This document shows, piece by piece, positions 29,422 to 37,010 of a stretch of DNA of 64,000 nucleotides. This DNA is from Rubrivivax sp. A210. Lineage in GTDB: Bacteria > Pseudomonadota > Gammaproteobacteria > Burkholderiales > Burkholderiaceae_C. Both the position numbers and the translations under genes were made by a program. The stretch is taken from positions 372,001 through 436,000 of the forward strand of contig NZ_CAJGBN010000001.1 in NCBI RefSeq assembly GCF_904426505.1. The letters are read 5' to 3'. The first letter of the stretch is position 1. The number at the start of each line of letters is the position of its first letter. The notes under the pieces were generated by a model, which had not been told where the DNA came from, did not search any database, and was given only the letters and a program-made list of their open reading frames with translations.

Positions 29422-30395
29422 GGCGCGCATTCTTCCATCGCCCGCCACGCACGCCAGGAATCGCAGGCCAGCTCCAGCGTGCGCCGGTGGACGGCCACCG
29501 TCTGGCCCAGCTCGCGGCCATAGCCGCCGGCCATCGAGATCGCCACCGGGATGCGGCGAAGTCGCAGCGCTTCGAGCACGCGGCGGTCGCGCTCGGCCAG
29601 ACCCTCGGCGCTGAGCTTGAGGCGGCCGAGGCGGTCGTTCTCGTGCGGGTCGGCGCCGGCCAGATAGAAGGCCAGGCCGGGCGCGCCCTCGGTGTGGCGG
29701 GCCCAGGCCTGGGCCAGCGCGCGGTCCAGCGCCTCCAGATAGCTGTCGTCGCGGCAGCCGTCGGGCAGTTCGACATCGAGGTCGCTCGCCTCCTTGCGGA
29801 AGGGAAAGTTGCGCGCGCCGTGCAGCGAGAGCGTGAACACCGTGGCGTCGTCGCGGAACACCGCGGCCGTGCCATTGCCCTGGTGGACGTCGAGATCGAT
29901 CACGATCACGCGCAGCAGCGCGCGGTGCTGGCGGTGCCATTCAGCCTGCATCAGCCGCGCCGCCACCGCCACATCATTGAAGACGCAGTAGCCCGAGCCC
30001 TTGTGCGGATAGGCATGGTGGGTGCCGCCGGCCAGGTTGGCGGCCACGCCCTCTCGGCACTTCGCGCCCTCGCCCCCTGCACCCATCAACGCCGTGCGCG
30101 CCGCCATGATGGTGGCGCCCACCGAACGCCGGGCGCGCTCGGCCATGCGCTCGCTCCACGGAAAGCCGATCTCGCGCTGCTGCGCCGCGGTGGTCGTGCC
30201 CTCGGCGACGGCGGCAATCCAGTCGGGCTCATGCACCAGGGCCAGCTCGCCGTCGCTGGCCGGTGGCGCCTCGCTCACGCGCACCGCCGGCAGCGTGGCC
30301 TCGGCCGCCTCGCGCAGCAGCCGGTACTTGCTCATCGGGAAGCTGTGGCCCGGCGGCAGCGGCAGCACGAAGTGGTCGGAGTGGAAGGCGCGCAC
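29418..30395 (-). CDS. histone deacetylase superfamily protein
   Basis: About 325 residues of the arginase/deacetylase zinc hydrolase fold. Metal and catalytic blocks are visible: ANLAGGTHHAYPHKGSGYCVFNDVAVAA (the catalytic His pair and Tyr region), VIDLDVHQGNGTAAVF (zinc Asp and His), LAGADPHENDRLG (second zinc Asp) and SMAGGYG. Bacterial members deacetylate polyamines, acetoin-related or protein lysine substrates; which applies here is unknown. The start is uncertain. The family N-terminus (AFHSDHFVLPLPPGHSFP) begins two residues after GTG 30395, which has a -10-like TAGAAT eight bases upstream. An ATG at 30434 would add 13 unlikely residues and overlap an operator of the divergent phasin gene. 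Confidence 0.88.
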   Translation of the reverse strand: MRAFHSDHFVLPLPPGHSFPMSKYRLLREAAEATLPAVRVSEAPPASDGELALVHEPDWIAAVAEGTTTAAQQREIGFPWSERMAERARRSVGATIMAARTALMGAGGEGAKCREGVAANLAGGTHHAYPHKGSGYCVFNDVAVAARLMQAEWHRQHRALLRVIVIDLDVHQGNGTAAVFRDDATVFTLSLHGARNFPFRKEASDLDVELPDGCRDDSYLEALDRALAQAWARHTEGAPGLAFYLAGADPHENDRLGRLKLSAEGLAERDRRVLEALRLRRIPVAISMAGGYGRELGQTVAVHRRTLELACDSWRAWRAMEECAP

Positions 30396-30403
30396 GGGGC
30401 CGG

Positions 30404-30409
30404 ATTCTA
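30404..30409 (-). promoter_or_regulatory. putative -10 of the deacetylase gene
   Basis: TAGAAT on the minus strand, eight bases before GTG 30395, so a transcript from it would begin almost at the start codon (leaderless or nearly so). The -35 region would fall inside the upstream TTGCA/TGCAA box at 30426-30442, so a protein bound there could block this promoter. Confidence 0.4.
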
Positions 30410-30425
30410 GGAAGCCGGACCTAAA

Positions 30426-30442
30426 ATGTTGCATCGCAGCAA
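30426..30442. promoter_or_regulatory. upstream PhaR-type operator
   Basis: ATGTTGCATCGCAGCAA, 16 of 17 bases identical to the copy at 30485-30501. The core is a near-palindrome with TTGC/GCAA ends. It sits just upstream of the phasin -35 and over the -35 region of the divergent deacetylase gene. TGC-rich dyads of this kind upstream of phasin genes are bound by the polyhydroxybutyrate-responsive repressor PhaR in related bacteria; the assignment here is by resemblance and position. Confidence 0.6.
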
Positions 30443-30449
30443 AAAGTGC

Positions 30450-30477
30450 TTGCATGGTGCGCCGGGTTCTCTATACT
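30450..30477 (+). promoter_or_regulatory. phasin gene promoter
   Basis: TTGCAT at 30450-30455 and TATACT at 30472-30477 are separated by 16 bases, a good sigma70-type promoter. The predicted transcript start falls at or just before the second operator copy, so a repressor bound there would occlude initiation. Confidence 0.65.
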
Positions 30478-30484
30478 TCGCACC

Positions 30485-30501
30485 ATGTTGCAGCGCAGCA
30501 A
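30485..30501. promoter_or_regulatory. downstream PhaR-type operator at the transcript start
   Basis: ATGTTGCAGCGCAGCAA; the inner TTGCAGCGCAGCAA is palindromic at 12 of 14 positions. Together with the copy 59 bases upstream it brackets the phasin promoter, the arrangement expected for PhaR autoregulated granule genes. Confidence 0.6.
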
Positions 30502-30555
30502 TTCTGGCTGAACGGTGCGACGAGTCTTCCAAGTCAACCACCCCAGGAGATCCCC

Positions 30556-31128
30556 ATGACTTTCACCACCGAACAATTCGCCGCCGCCCAGAAGGCCAAT
30601 GTCGAGACCCTCTTCGGCCTCACCGGCAAGGTCTTCGAAAGCGTTGAGAAGCTGGTCGAGCTGAACCTGCAAGTTGCCAAGACCTCGCTGGCCGAAGCCG
30701 CCGAGACCACCTACGCCGCCCTGTCGGTGAAGGACGCGCAAGAGCTGCTGTCGCTGCAAGCCGGCCTGCTGCAACCGGCCGCCGAGAAGGCCGCCGCCTA
30801 CAGCCGTCACCTGTATGACATCATGGCCGGCAGCACCGCCGAGCTGAACAAGGTCACCGAAGCCACCCTGGCCGACGGCCAGAAGAAGGTGCTGGCCCTG
30901 GTCGACAACGCTGTCAAGAACGCCCCGGCCGGCAGCGAGAGCGCCGTCGCCCTGGTGAAGTCGGCCGTCGCCGCCGCCAACAACGCCTACGAAAGCGTTC
31001 ACAAGGCTGCCAAGCAAGCCACCGAAGTCGCCGAAGCCAACTTCACGGCCATCACCAACTCGGCCGTCAGCGCCACCAAGACCGCGACGGCCACCGCCGC
31101 CAAGGCCGCCAAGCGCGCCGCCGCCTAA
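30556..31128 (+). CDS. phaP: phasin (polyhydroxyalkanoate granule-associated protein)
   Basis: A 190-residue amphipathic protein of the phasin_2 type. It starts MTFTTEQFAAAQKANVETLFGLTGKVFE, is rich in Ala, Lys and Glu with no Cys, is strongly alpha-helical, and ends in a Lys/Ala repeat tail (about 170-190, resembling a histone H1 or PhaF-like tail). Phasins coat polyhydroxybutyrate granules and control their size. ATG 30556 has an AGGAGA site at 30545-30550. Two TTGCA/TGCAA operators bracket its promoter and a strong terminator follows, so it is a single-gene transcript, probably induced when granules titrate PhaR. Confidence 0.95.
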   Translation: MTFTTEQFAAAQKANVETLFGLTGKVFESVEKLVELNLQVAKTSLAEAAETTYAALSVKDAQELLSLQAGLLQPAAEKAAAYSRHLYDIMAGSTAELNKVTEATLADGQKKVLALVDNAVKNAPAGSESAVALVKSAVAAANNAYESVHKAAKQATEVAEANFTAITNSAVSATKTATATAAKAAKRAAA

Positions 31129-31175
31129 ATCAGGCGCCCTCGGGCTGGCTGCGGCCGGCCCGAACCGCTTGCCGC

Positions 31176-31210
31176 TTCAGGCCGGATTTCGATCCGGCCT
31201 GAACTTTTTT
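31176..31210 (+). terminator. strong rho-independent terminator after phasin
   Basis: Twelve base pairs (31176-31187 with 31192-31203) close a TTCG tetraloop, followed by a run of six T at 31205-31210. This is a textbook intrinsic terminator and suits a highly expressed granule protein. Confidence 0.93.
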
Positions 31211-31303
31211 GCGCCGGCCGCATCCATCACCGGCCTGGGACGTGGTTCCAGGTCTCTCGAGTGGAAGGTTGTGAACCGGCGCCCGGCCTCTGCGGTGCGC
31301 CTT

Positions 31304-31337
31304 TCGGCCCGGTCGCAAGCCCGGGCCGATTTCTTTT
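31304..31337 (+). terminator. hairpin between phasin and patatin genes
   Basis: TCGGCCCGG (31304-31312) pairs with CCGGGCCGA (31321-31329) around an eight-base loop. The T-rich stretch (TTTCTTTT) follows on the plus strand, so it would be a second terminator for the phasin transcript. Transcripts of the convergent patatin gene would also form the hairpin but without a U tract. Confidence 0.6.
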
Positions 31338-31352
31338 CCGGCCTTGATGCTT

Positions 31353-32279
31353 CTAGCGCGATAGCGCCGTGATGCGGGCACGCAGCGCCGCCAGCTGCCC
31401 CTGGGCCGCCTCGCGGCCAGAGCGGATGGCGCGCACGCGCGAGGTGAAGTCGGCCGACGACACGCCCACCAGCGGCGGCCGCACCACGATGTCGGCCTCG
31501 CGCAACTCGAACTGGTTGATGCTCTTGCCCATGATGGCGAAGGTCTGCAGCAGCATCTTCATCACGCCGTCGGTGGCCGCACCCTCGGGCGGGCTGGAGA
31601 TGTCGACCGCAATCACCAGCTCGGCCCCCATCTGGCGCGCCGAGCGCACCGGCACCGGCGAGACCAGGCCGCCGTCCACGTATTCGCGCTCGCCGATCTT
31701 GACCGGCTGGAACACCGCCGGCACCGCGCTCGAGGCGCGCACGGCCGCGCCGGTGTCGCCGCGCTGGAACAGGATGGCGGCACCGCTGTCCAGGTCGGTG
31801 GCGACGATGCCCAGCGGCAGCGGCAGCTGCTCGATGCTGCGGCCCTTGGTGTGCTCGCGCACGAAGCGCGCCAGCGCCTCGCCGCGGATCAGCCCGCGCG
31901 TCGGAAAGGCCCAGTCGGTGATGGCGCCCTCGTCCATGGTCAGCGCCAGCGACTCCAGCTCCGCGCCGGTCTTGCCCGCGGCGTACAGTGCCGCCACCAG
32001 GCTGCCGGCCGAGGTGCCGGCCACCAGGGCCGGGCGTATGCCGGCTTCTTCCAGCACCTGGATGACGCCGATGTGGGCAAAGCCGCGCGCCGCGCCGCCG
32101 CCCAGGGCCAGGCCTATGCGCGGCGGGCGCAAGGGCGGGCGCGGCGCCGAGGCCGCGGCGGCAACCGGCGGCGGCGTGGACGGCGTGATCGGTGGATGGG
32201 CCGGCGGTGTCTGGCAGGCCGCCAGCAGGAGCAGCCAGGCCGCGGCAAATGTCCCGCGGCAAAGAGGGGTTGTCTTCAT
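31353..32279 (-). CDS. patatin-like phospholipase lipoprotein
   Basis: A 308-residue predicted lipoprotein. The signal peptide ends in a lipobox (LAAC, Cys22), followed by a Pro-rich spacer and the patatin domain. The oxyanion loop GGGAARG is at about 60-66, the nucleophile Ser90 is in GTSAG, and the catalytic Asp is in EYVDGGLVSP. Patatin enzymes are Ser-Asp dyad lipid acyl hydrolases; the lipoprotein signal places this one in the envelope, similar to the RssA/YlbK-like group. A -10-like TAGAAT is placed six bases before ATG 32279, so the transcript may be leaderless. Confidence 0.9.
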   Translation of the reverse strand: MKTTPLCRGTFAAAWLLLLAACQTPPAHPPITPSTPPPVAAAASAPRPPLRPPRIGLALGGGAARGFAHIGVIQVLEEAGIRPALVAGTSAGSLVAALYAAGKTGAELESLALTMDEGAITDWAFPTRGLIRGEALARFVREHTKGRSIEQLPLPLGIVATDLDSGAAILFQRGDTGAAVRASSAVPAVFQPVKIGEREYVDGGLVSPVPVRSARQMGAELVIAVDISSPPEGAATDGVMKMLLQTFAIMGKSINQFELREADIVVRPPLVGVSSADFTSRVRAIRSGREAAQGQLAALRARITALSR

Positions 32280-32285
32280 GCGGCC

Positions 32286-32291
32286 ATTCTA
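32286..32291 (-). promoter_or_regulatory. putative leaderless -10 of the patatin gene
   Basis: Minus-strand TAGAAT followed by six bases and then the ATG at 32279. Transcription normally starts about seven bases after a -10, which would put +1 on the A of the start codon. A weak -35 (TTTGGA) lies 16 bases upstream. Confidence 0.5.
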
Positions 32292-32427
32292 GGAAGCCGG
32301 GCCACCCTCCAAATTCCGAATAGGTATATGCAAGCTACTAATTTGTAGTTCCCGGCGATATGGATTTTTCTTACATTGCCCCACTTCGGCGAGCCCTCCG
32401 GGTTCACCCTCATCCTTCAAGGGCAGC

Positions 32428-33195
32428 ATGGATCTGATTGCGGTATTGGCCGGTTTCGGCGTCGGCGCCATCGTCGGCATGACCGGCGTCGGCGGCGGCT
32501 CGCTGATGACGCCGCTGCTGATGAGCGTGTTCAAGCTCAACCCGGCGGTGGCCATAGGCACGGACCTGTGGTTCGCCGCCATCACCAAGTCGGGTGGCAG
32601 CTGGGCGCACTGGCGGCTGGGCCACGTCGACACCCGCCTCACCGGCCTGCTGCTGGCCGGCAGCGTGCCGGCCACGCTGGCCACGGTGGCGCTGATGCAC
32701 TACACCGGCATCACCAAGGGCTGGGCCAGCGCGCTCACCACCTCGCTGGGCGTGGCCCTGCTGCTGACCGCGGTTGCGGTGTTCTACCGCCGCGCCTGGC
32801 ACGGCCTGGGCCTGCGCCTCGAGCGCGTCCTCACGCCGCGCCGCCATCTCATCGCCACCGTGGCCAGCGGCGTGCTGCTGGGCGTGCTGGTCTCGCTCAG
32901 CTCCATCGGCGCCGGCGCCATCGGCGCCACCCTGCTGCTGCTGCTCAACCCGCGCCTGGCGGCGCACAAGGTGGTCGGCACCGACATCGCCCACGCGGTG
33001 CCGCTCACCCTGCTGGCCGGCATCGGCCACGCCACCCTGGGCCACGTTGAGTGGGCGCTGCTCGGCGCCCTGCTGCTGGGCTCGCTGCCCGGCATCTGGC
33101 TTGGCGCCCGCCTCACGCGCTCCATGCCCGAGCGGCTTGTGCGCGGCGTGCTGTGTGTTTCCCTGCTCGGAGCAGGCCTGAAAGTGCTTAACTGA
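32428..33195 (+). CDS. TauE/SafE family sulfite exporter-like permease
   Basis: A 255-residue inner-membrane protein of about eight helices, with the two TauE/SafE half-repeats visible (GVGAIVGMTGVGGGSLMTPLL near the start and LSSIGAGAIGATLLLLLNPRLAAHKVVGTDIAHAVPL in the second half). The family moves sulfite or organosulfonates. It is the first gene of the sulfate assimilation operon and ends three bases before cysI, so export of excess sulfite (or sulfur anion traffic) is a reasonable role. The 148-base region upstream shares promoter space with the divergent patatin gene. Confidence 0.85.
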   Translation: MDLIAVLAGFGVGAIVGMTGVGGGSLMTPLLMSVFKLNPAVAIGTDLWFAAITKSGGSWAHWRLGHVDTRLTGLLLAGSVPATLATVALMHYTGITKGWASALTTSLGVALLLTAVAVFYRRAWHGLGLRLERVLTPRRHLIATVASGVLLGVLVSLSSIGAGAIGATLLLLLNPRLAAHKVVGTDIAHAVPLTLLAGIGHATLGHVEWALLGALLLGSLPGIWLGARLTRSMPERLVRGVLCVSLLGAGLKVLN

Positions 33196-33198
33196 CCT

Positions 33199-34908
33199 AT
33201 GTACGCCTACACCGATTTCGACCGCGAGTTCGTCCGCGCACGCGCCGCGCAGTTCCGCGACCAGTTGCAGCGCAATCTGGCCGGTGAGCTGGCCGACGAC
33301 GACTTCCGCCCGCTGCGCCTGCAGAACGGCTGGTATGTGCAACGCCACGCCCCCATGCTGCGCGTGGCCGTGCCCTACGGCGAACTGGCTGCGCGCCAGC
33401 TGCGCCAGCTGGCCCGCATTGCCCGTGAGCACGACCGCCAGGACGCCGGCCTGCCCACCGAGCGGGGTGGCTTCGGCCACTTCTCGACGCGCCAGAACCT
33501 GCAATTCAACTGGATTCCACTGCCGCAGAGCGCCGACGTGATGGACCTGCTGGCCGATGTGGACATGCACGGCATCCAGACCAGCGGCAACTGCATCCGC
33601 AATATCACCACCGACGCCCTGGCCGGCATCGCACCGGACGAGGAGGTCGATCCGCGGCCTTATTGCGAGCTGCTGCGCCAATGGAGCACGCTGCACCCCG
33701 AGTTCGCCTTCCTGCCGCGCAAATTCAAGATCGCCGTCACCGGCGCCCGCGAAGACCGCGCCGCCACCGCCTGGCACGACATCGGCCTCACGCTGCGCCG
33801 CAATGCCGCCGGCGAGGTCGGCTTCGCGGTGGCCGTGGGCGGCGGCATGGGCCGCACGCCGGTGATCGCCGTGCCCTTCCACGCCTTCGTGCCCTGGCGC
33901 GAGATCCTCGTCTACATCGAGGCCATCGTGCGCCAGTACAACCTGCACGGCCGCCGCGACAACATGTACAAGGCGCGCATCAAGATCCTCGTCAAGGCCG
34001 AGGGCCAGCGCTTCGTCGACGCCGTCAATCGCGAGTACGAGGCGCTGCGCGCCGACCCGGCCACACCGCTGATCCCGGCCGCCGAGCTCGACCGCGTCGC
34101 CGCCCACTTCCAGCCGCTGCCACCGCTGCCGGTGCTGCCCACCGCCGCGGCCACGCCGCCGCTGCCAGCCTACGAACGCTGGCTGCAGCGCAATGTGCAT
34201 GGCCACCGCGTGCCCGGCTACAAGGCAGTGACGTTGTCGCTCAAGCGTCCCGGCCTGCCGCCCGGCGACATCACGGCCGACCAGATGGACGCCGCGGCCG
34301 AACTGGCCGAGCGCTTCAGCCACGCCGAGCTGCGCGTCACCCACGACCAGAACCTGCTGCTGCCCTGGGTGCGCGAGACCGACCTGCGCGCGCTCTGGCT
34401 CGATGCCCGCGAGGACGGCTTCGCCACCCCCAACATCGGCCTGCTCACCGACATGATCGCCTGCCCCGGCGGCGACCTGTGCGCGCTGGCCAATGCGCGC
34501 AGCATCCCCATCGCCGCCGCCATCACCGAGCGCTTTGACGACCTGGACGAACTGCACGACATCGGCGACATCGACCTCCACATCAGCGGCTGCATCAACA
34601 GCTGCGGCCACCACCACAGCGGCCACATCGGCATCCTCGGCGTCGACAAGGACGGCAGCGAGTGGTACCAGGTCACGGTGGCCGGCTCCGACGGCAGCGC
34701 CATCAGCGGCCCCTCGGTGGCCGGCAAGGTGATAGGCCCTTCGTTCGCCGCCGACGAGGTGCCCGACGTGATGGAGGCCGTGATCGCCGTCTATCTGCGC
34801 GAGCGCCAGGCCGGTGAGCGCTTCATCGACACCTCGCGCCGCCTCGGGCCCCTGCCCTTCCGCCGCGCCGCCGACGAGGTGCGCCGCAGCACCGCCGCAG
34901 TGGACTGA
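33199..34908 (+). CDS. cysI: sulfite reductase hemoprotein subunit (nitrite/sulfite reductase family)
   Basis: A 569-residue siroheme and 4Fe-4S enzyme that reduces sulfite to sulfide with six electrons. Cluster/siroheme ligands are seen as Cys422 and Cys428 (CPGGDLC) and Cys465 and Cys469 (SGCINSCGHH). The duplicated ferredoxin-like halves are visible (GGFGHFSTRQNLQFNWIPL, and SHAELRVTHDQNLLLPWV). No cysJ flavoprotein gene is adjacent. Instead, a ferredoxin and a ferredoxin-NADP reductase follow the operon and are plausible electron donors. Its siroheme needs the SUMT at the operon end. Confidence 0.93.
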   Translation: MYAYTDFDREFVRARAAQFRDQLQRNLAGELADDDFRPLRLQNGWYVQRHAPMLRVAVPYGELAARQLRQLARIAREHDRQDAGLPTERGGFGHFSTRQNLQFNWIPLPQSADVMDLLADVDMHGIQTSGNCIRNITTDALAGIAPDEEVDPRPYCELLRQWSTLHPEFAFLPRKFKIAVTGAREDRAATAWHDIGLTLRRNAAGEVGFAVAVGGGMGRTPVIAVPFHAFVPWREILVYIEAIVRQYNLHGRRDNMYKARIKILVKAEGQRFVDAVNREYEALRADPATPLIPAAELDRVAAHFQPLPPLPVLPTAAATPPLPAYERWLQRNVHGHRVPGYKAVTLSLKRPGLPPGDITADQMDAAAELAERFSHAELRVTHDQNLLLPWVRETDLRALWLDAREDGFATPNIGLLTDMIACPGGDLCALANARSIPIAAAITERFDDLDELHDIGDIDLHISGCINSCGHHHSGHIGILGVDKDGSEWYQVTVAGSDGSAISGPSVAGKVIGPSFAADEVPDVMEAVIAVYLRERQAGERFIDTSRRLGPLPFRRAADEVRRSTAAVD

Positions 34909-34927
34909 ACCAGGAAAGCCCCCCGAC

Positions 34928-35302
34928 ATGACCGATTTCCGCTTCATCGCCCCCGAGCAGGAACTGCCCGCCGGCGCCCTGGTGCTGGCCAACACAGCCG
35001 ACGTGTTGGCCCATGCCGACGAGGTGCGCCGCCACGCTGCCGTGGTGCTGGATTTTCCCAAGTGGACCGACGGCCGCGCCTATTCGCAGGCCGTGCTGCT
35101 GCGCGGCCGCCTGCACTACGCCGGCGACATCGTCGCCACCGGCGACGTGCTGACCGACATGCCGCCACTGCTGCGCCGCTGCGGCTTCAGCGCCGCACGC
35201 CTGCGCGCCGACCAGAAGCTCGAAAGCGCGCAGCGCTCGCTGGGCTTCTTCGACACCCATTACCAGACCGTGCCGCCCGAGCGCACGGTGGAGCAAGCCT
35301 GA
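34928..35302 (+). CDS. DUF934 protein of the sulfite reductase operon
   Basis: A 124-residue protein of the DUF934 family (LDFPKWTDGRAYSQAVLLRGRLHYAGDI and the Cys-containing LLRRCGFSAARL). Members nearly always follow cysI in beta- and gammaproteobacteria and are thought to help sulfite reduction, but no activity is established. ATG 34928 lies 19 bases after cysI and its stop overlaps the cysH start (TGATG). Confidence 0.9.
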   Translation: MTDFRFIAPEQELPAGALVLANTADVLAHADEVRRHAAVVLDFPKWTDGRAYSQAVLLRGRLHYAGDIVATGDVLTDMPPLLRRCGFSAARLRADQKLESAQRSLGFFDTHYQTVPPERTVEQA

Positions 35303-36054
35303 TGAGCCGCGCCATCGCACTCAACGCCCGTGCCACGGCCGGCTTCGAGGACCGCGTCGCCAACGCCCTGGCGGTGCTGCAGGCCGCGGCCAGCGCGCAC
35401 CCGGGCCGCATCGTCCAGACCACCAGCCTGGGCGCCGAGGACATGGTCGTCACCGACCTCATCGCCCGCCACGGCCTGCCCATCGCGCTGGCCACGCTGG
35501 ACACCGGCCGCCTGCATGCCCAGACGCTGGCGCTGATCCCGCGCATCGAGCAGCGCTACGGCCTGGCCGTCGAGGTCTGGTCGCCGCCGGCCGAACAGGT
35601 GGTGCAGTTCGTCGACCGCCACGGCGCGATGGCCATGCGCCAGAGCATCGAACTGCGCAAGGCCTGCTGCGCGCTGCGCAAGCTCGAACCGCTGGCCCGC
35701 CTGCTGCAAGGTCGCCAAGCCTGGGTGACCGGCCTGCGCCGCGAGCAGAGCGGCGCCCGCGGCACCGTACTCTTCAGCGAAGCCGACGACCAGGGCCGCA
35801 GCAAGATCAACCCGCTGGCCGACTGGAGCTGGGCCGACGTCTGGCACTACATCCAGTTGAACGACGTGCCCTACAACCCGCTGCACGACGAATTCTTCCC
35901 CAGCATAGGCTGCGAGCCCTGCACCCGCGCCATCGCGCTGGGCGAAGATTTCCGCGCCGGCCGCTGGTGGTGGGAGGATGAAGCGGCCAAGGAATGCGGG
36001 CTCCATGTGAGCCATGACGTGAGCCACGACTACAACAAGGAAGCCACCGCATGA
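35302..36054 (+). CDS. cysH: assimilatory adenylylsulfate (APS) reductase
   Basis: A 250-residue thioredoxin-dependent reductase producing sulfite. Two cysteine pairs, Cys122-Cys123 (KACCALRKLEPL) and Cys204-Cys207 (GCEPCTR), are the 4Fe-4S ligands that mark APS reductases rather than PAPS reductases, so APS from CysND is used directly and no APS kinase is needed. SSLGAEDMVVTDLI matches the family P-loop-like region. The catalytic C-terminal Cys appears in AKECGLH. ATG 35302 overlaps the DUF934 stop and the end overlaps cysD. Confidence 0.94.
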   Translation: MSRAIALNARATAGFEDRVANALAVLQAAASAHPGRIVQTTSLGAEDMVVTDLIARHGLPIALATLDTGRLHAQTLALIPRIEQRYGLAVEVWSPPAEQVVQFVDRHGAMAMRQSIELRKACCALRKLEPLARLLQGRQAWVTGLRREQSGARGTVLFSEADDQGRSKINPLADWSWADVWHYIQLNDVPYNPLHDEFFPSIGCEPCTRAIALGEDFRAGRWWWEDEAAKECGLHVSHDVSHDYNKEATA

Positions 36055-37010
36055 ACGCGCCCGTCGCCATCGACCATCTCCTGCCAGGGCTGGACCACCA
36101 GCACCTCGACGCGCTCGAGGAAGAGGCCATCTTCATCCTGCGCGAGGTGGCCGCCACCTTCGAGCGCCCGGCCCTGCTGTTCAGCGGCGGCAAGGATTCC
36201 TGCGTCGTGCTGCGCCTGGCCGAGAAGGCCTTCAAGAATCACGTCTCGGGCCAGGAATTCAGCGGCCGCCTGCCCTTCCCGCTGCTGCACGTGGACACCG
36301 GGCACAACTTCCCCGAGGTGATTGAATTCCGCGACCGCCGCGTCGCCGAGATGGGCGAGCGCCTGCTGGTGGGCAGCGTCGAGGACAGCATCCGCCGCGG
36401 CACCGTGCGCCTGGCCCATCCGCTGGAGTCGCGCAACGGCCACCAGACCGTGGCCCTGCTGGAGGCCATCGAGGAGCACCGCTTCGACTGCCTGATCGGC
36501 GGCGCGCGGCGCGACGAGGAGAAGGCGCGCGCCAAGGAGCGCATCTTCAGCCACCGCGACAGCTTCGGCCAGTGGCAGCCCAAGGAGCAGCGGCCCGAAC
36601 TGTGGACGCTGTTCAACACCCGCATCAAGCCGGGCGAGCATTTCCGCGCCTTCCCCATCAGCAACTGGACCGAGCTTGACGTGTGGCTCTACCTGGCGCG
36701 CGAGCGCGTGCCGCTGCCGGGCCTGTACTACAGCCATGCGCGCGAAGTCGTGCGCCGCAAGGGCCTGCTGGTGCCGGTGACCGAGGTCACGCCGCCGCTG
36801 GCGGGCGAGCAGATCGAAACGCTGCCGGTGCGCTTTCGCACCGTGGGCGACATGACGTGTACCTGCCCGGTGGAGAGCGACGCCGCCAGCGCCAGCGACA
36901 TCGTCGCCGAGACGCTGACCGTCACCATCAGCGAACGCGGCGCCACGCGCATGGACGACCGCACCAGCGACGCCTCGATGGAGCGGCGCAAGAAGGAAGG
37001 GTATTTTTGA
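36051..37010 (+). CDS. cysD: sulfate adenylyltransferase subunit 2
   Basis: A 319-residue ATP sulfurylase catalytic subunit, forming APS from sulfate and ATP. It has the PP-loop LLFSGGKDSCVVLRLAEKAF, HVDTGHNFPEVIEFRD, the GGARRDEEKARAKER block, and the C-terminal MERRKKEGYF typical of CysD. Overlap of ATGA with cysH and of the stop with cysN indicates a translationally coupled operon. Confidence 0.97.
   Translation: MNAPVAIDHLLPGLDHQHLDALEEEAIFILREVAATFERPALLFSGGKDSCVVLRLAEKAFKNHVSGQEFSGRLPFPLLHVDTGHNFPEVIEFRDRRVAEMGERLLVGSVEDSIRRGTVRLAHPLESRNGHQTVALLEAIEEHRFDCLIGGARRDEEKARAKERIFSHRDSFGQWQPKEQRPELWTLFNTRIKPGEHFRAFPISNWTELDVWLYLARERVPLPGLYYSHAREVVRRKGLLVPVTEVTPPLAGEQIETLPVRFRTVGDMTCTCPVESDAASASDIVAETLTVTISERGATRMDDRTSDASMERRKKEGYF

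Noticed and set aside
35302..36054. PAPS reductase
   Set aside because: The CC...CxxC cysteines that bind the 4Fe-4S cluster are present, and no APS kinase is in the operon, so it is an APS reductase.
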